Shown piece by piece: positions 1-6,849 of a DNA stretch of 8,113 bases. The stretch comes from an uncultured Trueperaceae bacterium (GTDB lineage: Bacteria > Deinococcota > Deinococci > Deinococcales > Trueperaceae), in NCBI GenBank assembly GCA_937907415.1, contig CALCHY010000196.1, positions 1-8,113 on the forward strand, read 5' to 3'. The notes below the pieces were generated by a model. That model did no database searches. It was not told the origin of the DNA and saw only the letters and a program-made list of their open reading frames with translations. The position numbers were made by a program, and so were the translations under genes. How positions within the stretch are numbered: position 1 is the first letter of the stretch; each line of letters starts with the position of its first letter.

Positions 1-149
1 CTGAAACTTCGTGATTCATCGCTTGTCTGTTCTAAGTTCTAGCGTCATGTCTACATGTTGATTCGCATAAAAGCGTGCAGTCTGTCTCGTAACCCTGCAA
101 TCGCCTGCAGCGCTCTCAGAACCGTGCAGTTTGAACGAGAAGAAGTAAA

Positions 150-166
150 TTGTCGATAATCGACAA
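150..166. repeat. 17-bp palindrome, candidate operator or ancestral start region
   Basis: The sequence TTGTCGATAATCGACAA is a perfect inverted repeat with 8-bp arms and a single central base. Palindromes of this shape are typical binding sites for dimeric bacterial repressors (GntR-type operators are one example), but no regulator gene is visible in the window. The same sequence, including the next base C, recurs with 15 of 18 identities at 918-935 over the start of the helicase gene. Read as codons from TTG at 150, this copy gives M-S-I-I-D-N, against M-R-I-I-D-N at the real gene start. The purine-rich AGAAGAAG lies just before it at 138-145. It could therefore be an operator or a relic of an earlier gene start. 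Confidence 0.5.
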
Positions 167-190
167 CTTCGCTGTTAATCGTCAGATAAT
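160..190 (+). promoter_or_regulatory. Weak candidate promoter upstream of terminator
   Basis: TCGACA (160-165) and GATAAT (185-190) each match 5 of 6 bases of the housekeeping -35 and -10 consensus, but they are separated by 19 bp, longer than the preferred 17. The -35 box overlaps the palindrome at 150-166, which would suit repression by a bound protein. Transcription would begin near 197 and run into the terminator at 232-267, giving an RNA of about 70 nt. This is pattern matching only; AT-rich hexamers like these occur by chance. Confidence 0.2.
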
Positions 191-231
191 ATTAACGTCC
201 AGATCAGATTGACTCGAAATCTTCCAATCCG

Positions 232-267
232 CCGAACAGGCTCCAAACGGAGCCTGTTCGGTTTGTT
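232..267 (+). terminator. Strong intrinsic (rho-independent) terminator
   Basis: A perfect 13-bp GC-rich stem (232-244 CCGAACAGGCTCC with 249-261 GGAGCCTGTTCGG) closes a 4-base AAAC loop. TTTGTT follows directly at 262-267, giving a U-rich tail on the + strand. There is no comparable T-run in the other orientation, so it should act on rightward transcription. No open reading frame ends near it: any + strand gene from the left must stop by position 42. It therefore ends a long 3' UTR, a small RNA, or reads originally aimed at the helicase operon. It should insulate the operon from any promoter to its left. Confidence 0.8.
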
Positions 268-332
268 CTCAGGTTGCAGGTTCCATCCTGGAGACCTAAT
301 TCGTCTCATCTGGCCCAGAACCGTGACCACGT

Positions 333-456
333 GTCCCACAAGTTGAGTAGTGAAATAGAAGGCACAGAAAGGGGATTCAGAGAGAACTGTCGGATCCGTG
401 AATGGCGTGCTTCTAGTCCCACAAGTCTGGGAAGGTCGGCAATCTGTCCCGCAATC
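333..456. repeat. GTCCC(A/G)CAA direct repeats
   Basis: GTCCCACAAGT occurs exactly at 333-343 and again at 416-426. A relaxed version, GTCCCGCAAT, lies at 446-455 inside a small hairpin (CCCGC 448-452 with GCGGG 458-462). All three point the same way in non-coding DNA. They could be binding sites for a regulator or recombinase, or fragments of a decayed insertion element. No transposase remnant is recognisable nearby. An 11-bp exact repeat in 8 kb can also arise by chance, so support comes only from the clustering. Confidence 0.35.
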
Positions 457-613
457 AGCGGGGAACAATTAACGGCCATCGAGCCAATAGACTCTGTGGC
501 CTTGGAGGTACAGCAGTACGCACCAGTGCATCTGACGGCTCGGCTTCAGTGACCATCGTTTGATGTTCGTCCTAGTGCGACCGCGTCTTGGATACGCAGC
601 CGCTCTTGGTGAC

Positions 614-639
614 CCTCGGAACAGGGCCCCGAGGCTGTT
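614..639 (+). other. Weak hairpin with alternative pairing
   Basis: CCTCGG (614-619) pairs with CCGAGG (629-634) around a 9-base loop and is followed by a mixed T-rich stretch, CTGTTTGATTTCTGTT. A competing pairing joins AACAG (620-624) with CTGTT (635-639). The two cannot form together. This resembles a weak terminator or attenuator in the leader of the helicase operon, but the stems are short and I see no coding leader peptide to control it. Confidence 0.2.
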
Positions 640-683
640 TGATTTCTGTTAGGTGGTTTCCGTTATCATCGGAATCATGGTGC

Positions 684-710
684 ATGGGGTATGGGGAATG
701 GCGGATGGGG
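684..710 (+). repeat. G-rich ATGGGG repeats, possible G-quadruplex
   Basis: ATGGGG occurs at 684-689, 691-696 and 705-710, with GG pairs at 700-701 and 703-704 between the second and third copies. Three four-G tracts and two GG tracts on the + strand could form a two-layer G-quadruplex in DNA or in the leader RNA. The run is 208 nt or more before the helicase start. No function can be assigned from sequence. Confidence 0.3.
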
Positions 711-903
711 CCGTCGTCACTGAGCATCGGCCGGCCGAAGGCCGCGCGAGGGCGTCCAATACCCCCCAAGGGGATTTGTGCTCGTGCCTAGCTCAGCGGT
801 TTGCCTCCATATACAAGTCAAGTTGGGGTCCTGAAACTCAACCTTGCGTGCCCGCCTTCTGGGTCCGGGGGCACTTCACTGCTGAAGCGGGTTCCACTGG
901 ATT

Positions 904-909
904 GAAGGG
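904..909 (+). promoter_or_regulatory. Ribosome binding site deciding a TTG start
   Basis: GAAGGG ends 8 nt before the TTG at 918-920, a normal spacing. No ATG or GTG in frame nearby has a better site. The N-terminus it gives, beginning M-R-I-I-D-N, agrees with what I recall for related helicases (M-K-I-I-D-N), so the rare TTG start is well supported. Confidence 0.7.
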
Positions 910-917
910 CTGACGAG

Positions 918-935
918 TTGCGAATAATCGACAAC
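918..935 (+). repeat. Imperfect second copy of the upstream palindrome over the start codon
   Basis: TTGCGAATAATCGACAAC matches TTGTCGATAATCGACAAC at 150-167 in 15 of 18 positions; the three differences all fall in codon 2. The last 12 bases (924-935) are identical to 156-167. The right half of the palindrome is intact and the left half is degraded. It lies on the first six codons of the helicase gene, so a protein bound here would block translation-initiation-region transcription. The alternative reading is a duplication caused by insertion of the DNA in between. Confidence 0.45.
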
Positions 936-3900
936 GTTTCTGATCTGCTTGGTGACGACCTGAAGGCCGAGATTGCCCCTGGCTCCAGGGTCCGAATCGC
1001 TGCCTCGACGTTCTCGATCTTTGCGTTCGAAGCGCTTCGTAAGGAGCTTGAACAGGTAGGCGCGTTGGAGTTCATCTTTACCTCGCCATCGTTCGTGCCG
1101 GAGAAGGTAACCGACAAGCTACGCAAGGAGCGCCGCGAGTTCTTCATCCCCGGGGGCCGGGCTGAATCGAGCCTTTACGGTAGTGAGTTCGAGATCAGGC
1201 TGCGAAACAGGTTGACGCAGCGCGCGATAGCCAGAGAGTGCGCCGACTGGGTGAGTCGGAAGGTAACGTTCCGGTCGAATGCCACCGGGAAGCCAATGCA
1301 GGCCTTCGCCACCGTCAACGATGGGGCTGCATACTTCCCGATACAAGGGTTTACTACCACAGACCTTGGGTTTGAGAGCGGCCCAGCCGTCTCGAACGTC
1401 GTCACCAAGTTCGAAGGCGCGACCGAAGCCCGGCAGTTCCTCGATCTGTTTGAGCAGATTTGGTGCAACCCCGAACAACTCGAGGACGTCACGCAGGCGG
1501 TCTCTGACCACATCGCGAGTGTTTATACCGAGAACTCGCCCGCTCGCATCTATTTCCTGATCCTGTACAACCTCTTCGCTGAATTCCTTGACGACATCAG
1601 TGAAGACGTTCTCCCGAACGATCTGACCGGATACCGGGAAACGAAGGTCTGGCAGAGCTTGTACAACTTCCAGCGCGACGCGGCAACGGGAATCATAAAT
1701 AAGCTTGAGACGTACAACGGTTGCATACTCGCTGACTCGGTGGGCCTTGGTAAGACGTTCACGGCGTTAGCAGTCATCAAGTATTACGAGCTGCGCAATA
1801 AGTCGGTGCTGGTGCTGTGCCCGAAGAAGCTCTCAGAGAACTGGACGAACTACAACGCCAACCTTACGACGAACATCTTTGCTAGCGACCGGTTCAACTA
1901 CGACGTCCTCGCGCATACGGATCTGTCCCGCACCTCAGGTGAATCGCTTGGACTGCGGCTGGACCGCATCAACTGGGGCAATTACGACCTGGTTGTCATC
2001 GATGAGTCGCACAACTTCCGGAACGCTGACTACGCGGAGGAGAAGGAATCTCGCTATCAGCGGCTAATGCGGCAGGTCATCCGCGAGGGTGTGAAAACCA
2101 AGGTCCTGATGCTCTCGGCTACTCCCGTGAACAATCGCTTCAACGACCTGAAGAACCAGCTCCAGCTCGCCTACGAAGGCGGGTCAGGTAATCTAGCACG
2201 CCAACTAAACTTGTCCACCTCGGTCGAGACGGTCTTCCGCGACGCACAGCGCGTCTTCAACCTGTGGTCAAAGCTTGACCCTTCGCAGAGAACTACCGAC
2301 GGCATCCTCAAGATGCTCGACTTTGACTTCTTCGAACTCCTCGATGCGGTCACAATCGCCCGCTCGCGCAAGCACATCCAAGCCTTCTACGACACCTCCG
2401 AGGTAGGCGCCTTCCCTGAGCGCCTTGCTCCGAAGTCCATTCGGGAGCCACTTAGCGACTTGCCAGATGTGCCCGACTTCAACGGCATCTTCGCGGAGCT
2501 CCAAGAGCTCACTCTCGCGGTATACACGCCACTGGCGTACGTATTCCCGAGTCGGATGGCCAAGTACGATGAGCTCTACCGCATCCGGGGCGGCACGGCC
2601 AGATCTAACCTTGGCCAGGGCGGTCGTGAACAGGGCCTGAAGCGGCTCATGACGGTAAACCTGCTAAAGCGCCTCGAGAGCTCGGTTGAGGCGTTCCGTC
2701 TGACCTTGTCAAAGGTCGAAGAGTCGATCGACCGCACCTTGCGACGGCTCGAGGTCCATAGTGAATCAACCACCGATGTTGACATCGATTTCACCGATCT
2801 CGACTTGGACATCGACGATGAAAGCGATGCCAATGTGGAGGCGCTTTCTTTCGGCGAGAGAATCAAGATTGATCTTGAGGATCTGGACATCGAGTCGTGG
2901 CGGCGTGACCTGGAAAGCGACAGTGAAACGCTGCGTGAACTTATCGGCGCGATGCAAATGGTCACAGCAGAGCACGACCTAAAGCTCATTAGACTCAAAC
3001 AGCTGGTAGCAGAAAAGGCGACCCATCCTATCAACGCAGGTAATAGGAAGGTTCTGATCTTCTCCGCATTTGCGGATACCGCGAACTATCTTTACCGTGA
3101 GCTCGCTCCGGCGCTTTCAAGTGCGGGCCTTGAGTCGGCCGTCATAACCGGGGGCAGTCACAGTGCGAAGACCACGCTCGGCACGGGCTTCGATTTCCAG
3201 CAAGTCATGGCCCTGTTCTCGCCTCGCTCGAAACAGCGCCACCTGATTATGCCGACGGAGACCCGCGAACTAGATGTGTTAATCGGTACCGACGTGATCA
3301 GCGAGGGCCAGAACCTTCAGGATTGCGACTACTTGGTCAACTACGACATCCATTGGAACCCGGTTCGGATAATCCAGCGATTCGGTCGCATCGATCGCAT
3401 CGGCTCTACCAACCAACATATTCAGCTGGTCAACTTCTGGCCAGACATGTCCCTCGACGAGTACATCAACCTAAAGGAGCGCGTCGAGAGCCGCATGGTA
3501 CTGGTTGATGTAGCGGGTACCGCTGACGACAACGTTCTTACCCTCGAGGACAATGACGCAGCGTTCCGCAAAGAACAACTTCGTAAGCTCCAAGACGAAG
3601 TAATCGAACTTGAGGACGTCCGGACTGGCGTCTCTATCACCGACCTTGGCCTGAATGACTTCCGCATGGACCTTCTCGGCTATATGAAGGAATACGGCGA
3701 TTTCGCCAATGCACCCAAGGGGTTGCATGCCGTTATCCCCGCCAATCCCGCCAAAGGCCTCATGCCAGGGGTGATTTTCGCGCTCCAGAACGTCAGTGCC
3801 GACGAAACTCAACTCACGGGGAAGAGTGGCAATCGCGGAAATCGACTTCACCCGCACTACCTCGTTTACCTAGACTCTGACGGCAAGGTCATTTCCGATC

Positions 3901-4202
3901 ACACCGAGGCGAAGCATCTACTTGACCTGATACGTGCCGGCTGCCGCTCCTACGACGAGCCTGTTCAAGAGGTCGTGCAGTTATTTAACTCCGCCACCAG
4001 TGATGGCTCACACATGGAGAAGTACTCAGCCTTACTCACGAAAGCGATTCACTCCATGGTCGACGTGACTGAGGAGCGAGATATTGATAGCCTCTTCAGT
4101 GGGGGGCACACCACGGCGCTTACTCAAGTCATCGCAGGGCTGGACGACTTCGAACTGATTGCTTTCATTGCTGTAGTTGACCCCGAAGCGCGGAGCGTTT
4201 AG
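918..4202 (+). CDS. SNF2-like superfamily 2 helicase with PLD-like N-terminal domain (restriction-like anti-phage system)
   Basis: This 1094-residue protein is an ATP-dependent DNA translocase of the SNF2-like SF2 type. Residues 1-190 resemble a phospholipase-D-like nuclease fold, but the HKD motif is degenerate (Q128, F130, D135 in place of H, K, D), so catalysis by it is doubtful. The first RecA lobe has a Q-like motif (LYNFQRDAA, 248-256), Walker A (ADSVGLGKT, 272-280), motif Ia (VLVLCPKKL, 297-305), DESH (362-365) and SATPV (400-404). An Asp-rich linker follows (about 619-660). The second lobe has IFSAFADT (714-721), the motif V segment IGTDVISEGQNLQ (789-801) and motif VI QRFGRIDRIG (820-829). 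All ATPase motifs look intact. The start is TTG with a good ribosome site. The stop lies 2 nt before the DUF4391 gene, which makes this the first gene of the operon. It presumably moves along or remodels DNA for the adjacent type III Mod/Res enzyme. DrmD of DISARM is another SNF2-like defence helicase, but no other DISARM gene is present. The family assignment is firm; the defence role is inferred from context. Confidence 0.9.
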   Translation: MRIIDNVSDLLGDDLKAEIAPGSRVRIAASTFSIFAFEALRKELEQVGALEFIFTSPSFVPEKVTDKLRKERREFFIPGGRAESSLYGSEFEIRLRNRLTQRAIARECADWVSRKVTFRSNATGKPMQAFATVNDGAAYFPIQGFTTTDLGFESGPAVSNVVTKFEGATEARQFLDLFEQIWCNPEQLEDVTQAVSDHIASVYTENSPARIYFLILYNLFAEFLDDISEDVLPNDLTGYRETKVWQSLYNFQRDAATGIINKLETYNGCILADSVGLGKTFTALAVIKYYELRNKSVLVLCPKKLSENWTNYNANLTTNIFASDRFNYDVLAHTDLSRTSGESLGLRLDRINWGNYDLVVIDESHNFRNADYAEEKESRYQRLMRQVIREGVKTKVLMLSATPVNNRFNDLKNQLQLAYEGGSGNLARQLNLSTSVETVFRDAQRVFNLWSKLDPSQRTTDGILKMLDFDFFELLDAVTIARSRKHIQAFYDTSEVGAFPERLAPKSIREPLSDLPDVPDFNGIFAELQELTLAVYTPLAYVFPSRMAKYDELYRIRGGTARSNLGQGGREQGLKRLMTVNLLKRLESSVEAFRLTLSKVEESIDRTLRRLEVHSESTTDVDIDFTDLDLDIDDESDANVEALSFGERIKIDLEDLDIESWRRDLESDSETLRELIGAMQMVTAEHDLKLIRLKQLVAEKATHPINAGNRKVLIFSAFADTANYLYRELAPALSSAGLESAVITGGSHSAKTTLGTGFDFQQVMALFSPRSKQRHLIMPTETRELDVLIGTDVISEGQNLQDCDYLVNYDIHWNPVRIIQRFGRIDRIGSTNQHIQLVNFWPDMSLDEYINLKERVESRMVLVDVAGTADDNVLTLEDNDAAFRKEQLRKLQDEVIELEDVRTGVSITDLGLNDFRMDLLGYMKEYGDFANAPKGLHAVIPANPAKGLMPGVIFALQNVSADETQLTGKSGNRGNRLHPHYLVYLDSDGKVISDHTEAKHLLDLIRAGCRSYDEPVQEVVQLFNSATSDGSHMEKYSALLTKAIHSMVDVTEERDIDSLFSGGHTTALTQVIAGLDDFELIAFIAVVDPEARSV

Positions 4203-4204
4203 GT

Positions 4205-4873
4205 ATGGCGGACATCCTGTACCAGTGGCCTCTTGCAGCTCGATTCGGTCGTCGCGTGCCCAAGGAGAAGTTCTACCAGGCTGGAACCGTGACAACTACG
4301 GTGCGCGAGAGGTTCGTAAACGAAGTCCAGAGCATTACGTGGTCGCACAAACTGGCGGAGGCCACCATCAACCTTCCCGGTAGCGCCTTGGTGCCGGAAG
4401 TGCAGGTGTTTCAGATCGACAGCAAATTAGATGACGTTTCAGAGTTAGTGCTAATGGCAATCGATAGGGCCATTCCGTACCCGATTATCTACGAGGTGCT
4501 ACGCGGCACGGGTGGGCAACAAGAGGCTCGGATGGTTGCTGCTCACAAGCAGCTTGGTGCCGCGATTCCAAAACTGAGCGGTTATTACTCAACGGATTGG
4601 CTACCGGTAGCAGACGAGCGGCAACCACTCCCCACCGCGATTACTCTGCCGGCCCTTTACACTGCTCTGCTGGCGCCCCTGATGCCCATTGCAACACGGC
4701 CAGGCGAGACCGTTCTGGAGGTTGCTGACAAGCTGCGAGTCGTGCGGAAACTCGAACGCGAAATTGCGGCCCTGGAGCGTAAACTTCGTTCCGAACCACA
4801 ATTGAATCGCAAGATTGAGTTGCGACGCTCTCTAATGAGCAAGCAAGCAGAACTGGACCGCAAGAAGGGTTAA
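4205..4873 (+). CDS. DUF4391 domain-containing protein
   Basis: This 222-residue protein has no signal peptide or membrane segment and should be cytoplasmic. I recognise DUF4391 from its pattern: an N-terminal W-P....FGR.VPK.KFY segment (8-24), a central hydrophobic IDRAIPYPIIYEV stretch (86-98), and YYSTDWLP (127-134). The C-terminus from about 172 to 218 is rich in Leu, Glu, Arg and Lys with heptad-like spacing and is probably a coiled coil, suited to dimerisation or docking. No catalytic motif is visible and the molecular function is unknown. The family often sits beside type III methyltransferases and SF2 helicases, as here. It starts with ATG, the only ATG start in the operon, with GGAG (4192-4195) 9 nt upstream inside the helicase tail. 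It ends 3 nt before Mod. An adaptor between helicase and Mod/Res is plausible but inferred. Confidence 0.85.
   Translation: MADILYQWPLAARFGRRVPKEKFYQAGTVTTTVRERFVNEVQSITWSHKLAEATINLPGSALVPEVQVFQIDSKLDDVSELVLMAIDRAIPYPIIYEVLRGTGGQQEARMVAAHKQLGAAIPKLSGYYSTDWLPVADERQPLPTAITLPALYTALLAPLMPIATRPGETVLEVADKLRVVRKLEREIAALERKLRSEPQLNRKIELRRSLMSKQAELDRKKG
4863..4869 (+). promoter_or_regulatory. Ribosome binding site deciding the GTG start of Mod
   Basis: AGAAGGG lies in the last codons of the DUF4391 gene, 7 nt before GTG at 4877. An in-frame ATG at 4892 is the alternative. The GTG is preferred because of this site and because Mod proteins commonly begin M-E-K-L-x-M, which only the longer form contains. 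Confidence 0.65.
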
Positions 4874-4876
4874 GCC

Positions 4877-6844
4877 GTGGAGAAATTACGCATGACGTCA
4901 CCCGACCTTACCGAAGCGAATATCGACAGGCTCGCCGAGCTATTTCCCAACGTTCTTACGGAAGTCGTCGACTCTGAAGGCAATCTGAGGTGGGCCATAG
5001 ACTTCGACCTCTTGCGCCAGGAACTTTCAGACCACCTTGTTGAAGGAGCCCAGGAGCGCTACCAAATTACCTGGCCTGGTAAGCGGGAATCAGCTTTCAT
5101 AGCGAACGCTCCCATCGCGAAGGCGCTACGTCCAATGCGCGGGGAATCGGTCGACTTTGATACTACGGAAAATGTCTTCATTGAAGGCGACAATCTTGAC
5201 GCCCTCAAGTTGCTCCAGGAATCCTACCTAGGCAAAATCAAGCTAATTTATATCGACCCGCCATATAACACGGGGAATGACTTCGTATACAGTGACGACT
5301 TTGCTGAAACAGCGAAAGAGTATTTGGCTAAATCGGGTCAAATAGGCACTGATGGTGTTCGGTTCCTGACGAATGTTGAATCGAACGGTCGGTTCCACTC
5401 AGATTGGCTAAGCATGATGTACCCGAGGCTTAAGCTCGCCCGAAATCTGCTTACACAGGACGGCGCAATCTTCATATCCATCGATGACTCTGAGGTCGGC
5501 AACCTGCACCGACTCGCATCTGAAGTGTTTGGAGAATCCAACTTCGTTGGAACAATGATTTGGGCAGCTGGCCGGAAGAACGACTCCAAGTACATCTCTT
5601 CCTCCCACGAATACATCCTCTGCTTCGCAAGGAACCTCAGCGCCCTAAAGGAGAACGGTGATACCTGGAAAGTTCGCAAGAAGGGCCTTTCCGAGATTTA
5701 TGCACAAGCTGAACGACTAGTCACAGCTCATGCAAAAGACTATGAAGCTGCATCTCAGGCGCTTAGGGATTGGTACAAGGGTCTACCGGACTCCCACGAG
5801 GCAAAGCGACATAGGCACTATTCTCGAATCGACGAGCGGGGGGTCTACTTCCCTGATAACATTTCTTGGCCCGGCGGGGGAGGTCCCACCTACGACGTGC
5901 TGCACCCGGTCACCGGACGTCCCGTAAAGATTCCGTCCCGCGGTTGGCTATTCCAAGAGCCTGTAATGCGTGAGCACATTCAAGCTGGCCGTGTCGCTTT
6001 TGGCCCTACGGAAGACGGCGTCCCAACATTCAAACGGTACCTTAGCGACACTGAGTTCGAAGTGCCATACAGTGTTTTCTATCAGGATGGTCGGGCTGCA
6101 TCGAAGCGCTTGCGAACCCTAATGGATGGACCAGTATTCGACTTCCCAAAGGATGAAACAGTAATTCAAACGCTTGTAAACATGGCCACGTCCGATAATG
6201 ATCTGGTTCTAGACTTCTTTGCAGGGTCTGGAACCACTGCACAGGCCGTTATGGCGCAGAATGCCGAAGACGGTGGGCGGCGAAGATTCATACTGGTGCA
6301 GCTCAATGAACGCCCTGCGCCAGGTTCTGCCGCCGCCAAGCAGGGATACGCGTCCATAGCGGCCATCGCACGAGAGAGAATTCGTCGTGCGGCGCAATTG
6401 ACGAAAAGCAAGGAGGGGAACGGCGCCGGGTCCCAGGACTTGGGGTTCCGAGCGCTGAAGGTTGACACAACAAATATGGTGGACGTCTTCCGTTCACCTG
6501 ATGAAACATTTCAGCTCAATCTAGGTGAAGTCGAAAACAGCACAAAGCCAGACCGCTCAGGGGAGGACCTGTTATTCCAGGTGCTTCTCGATTGGGGGCT
6601 TGAGCTGACAATGCCTATAAAGATTGAACACATCGACGGCCATGAAGTTTTCGTGGTCGACGACAATGCCCTAATAGCGTGTTTTAGTGAGCGAGTTAGC
6701 GCCGAAGTCGTCCGCGCCCTTGCGGACCGTGCGCCTTTGCGTGCGGTGTTCCGCGACTCAGGCTTCGCTTCGGACGATGCCCGAATCAATGCCGAGCAGG
6801 TCTTTCGCGAGATTACTCCAATCACAGACGTAAAGGTCATTTGA
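4877..6844 (+). CDS. mod: Type III restriction-modification DNA methyltransferase (Mod), N6-adenine
   Basis: This 655-residue protein, a usual length for Mod, transfers a methyl group from S-adenosylmethionine to adenine N6 in its recognition site and also provides target recognition for the Res nuclease. The catalytic motif DPPYNTG is at 127-133, preceded by [11 protein letters not shown] (101-111). The AdoMet-binding motif DFFAGSGTT is at 446-454, after the catalytic motif, which is the order of beta-class amino-methyltransferases. The 312 residues between them should hold the target-recognition domain, roughly 235-430; the recognised sequence cannot be read from it. The C-terminal LLDWGLEL segment (570-577) is a familiar Mod feature. 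The gene starts with GTG and its ribosome site is in the preceding gene. Its stop TGA overlaps a TTG that is a possible Res start. No long simple repeat of the kind that makes some mod genes phase-variable is present; the longest G run seen is six bases (5838-5843). The assignment is secure; activity is inferred from intact motifs. Confidence 0.95.
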   Translation: MEKLRMTSPDLTEANIDRLAELFPNVLTEVVDSEGNLRWAIDFDLLRQELSDHLVEGAQERYQITWPGKRESAFIANAPIAKALRPMRGESVDFDTTENVFIEGDNLDALKLLQESYLGKIKLIYIDPPYNTGNDFVYSDDFAETAKEYLAKSGQIGTDGVRFLTNVESNGRFHSDWLSMMYPRLKLARNLLTQDGAIFISIDDSEVGNLHRLASEVFGESNFVGTMIWAAGRKNDSKYISSSHEYILCFARNLSALKENGDTWKVRKKGLSEIYAQAERLVTAHAKDYEAASQALRDWYKGLPDSHEAKRHRHYSRIDERGVYFPDNISWPGGGGPTYDVLHPVTGRPVKIPSRGWLFQEPVMREHIQAGRVAFGPTEDGVPTFKRYLSDTEFEVPYSVFYQDGRAASKRLRTLMDGPVFDFPKDETVIQTLVNMATSDNDLVLDFFAGSGTTAQAVMAQNAEDGGRRRFILVQLNERPAPGSAAAKQGYASIAAIARERIRRAAQLTKSKEGNGAGSQDLGFRALKVDTTNMVDVFRSPDETFQLNLGEVENSTKPDRSGEDLLFQVLLDWGLELTMPIKIEHIDGHEVFVVDDNALIACFSERVSAEVVRALADRAPLRAVFRDSGFASDDARINAEQVFREITPITDVKVI

Positions 6845-6849
6845 TCGGC

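Larger units (their letters stand above)
1..917. other. Non-coding upstream region with regulatory-looking structure
   Basis: No convincing gene is visible on either strand. All three + frames meet a stop by position 42 (stops at 2-4, 12-14 and 40-42), so any + strand gene entering from the left ends there. The short reading frames further on (for example 274-552 and 653-913) have no recognisable domains, odd composition and no good ribosome site. What the stretch does hold is listed separately: a palindrome at 150-166, a second dyad GTTAAT/ATTAAC at 174-179/191-196, an intrinsic terminator at 232-267, repeated GTCCCACAAGT motifs, a weak hairpin near 614-634 and a G-rich run at 684-710. No clear promoter for the operon can be picked. 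The best match seen is TTGATT (639-644) with TATCAT (664-669), but its 19-bp spacing is long. The stretch may be a decayed insertion or a long leader. Confidence 0.6.

Noticed and set aside
206..222. T-arm-like hairpin (AGATT, 7-base loop, AATCT) as a tRNA 3' end or attachment site
   Set aside because: The loop GACTCGA lacks the TTC-purine-A signature, and no acceptor, anticodon or D arm can be found.
175..468. A 97-codon minus-strand frame
   Set aside because: It reads straight through the terminator stem and the repeats, has many Cys/Arg/Pro residues and no family resemblance; judged a chance frame.
274..552. A 92-codon + strand frame as a transposase remnant
   Set aside because: No transposase motif (for example DDE spacing) can be seen and the sequence resembles no family I know.
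653..913. An 86-codon + strand frame ending 4 nt before the helicase start
   Set aside because: It has no recognisable domain, a low-complexity composition driven by the G-rich run, and no spaced ribosome site. Its end near 918 could suggest coupling, but that is the only support.
1..917. CRISPR array
   Set aside because: Repeats are few, short and irregularly spaced; no regular repeat-spacer pattern exists.
2761..3034. Overlapping frames on both strands inside the helicase gene (Ser-rich minus-strand frames)
   Set aside because: They are shadows of the Asp-rich linker codons of the helicase and show no independent coding signal.
918..4202. DISARM system (DrmD-like helicase plus adenine methyltransferase)
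   Set aside because: No DrmA, DrmB or DrmC-like gene is present, and the methyltransferase is a clear type III Mod followed by Res.
5838..5880. G6 (5838-5843) and G5 (5876-5880) tracts in mod as phase-variation switches
   Set aside because: They are much shorter than the tracts known to slip frequently in phase-variable mod genes, and the frame is intact.
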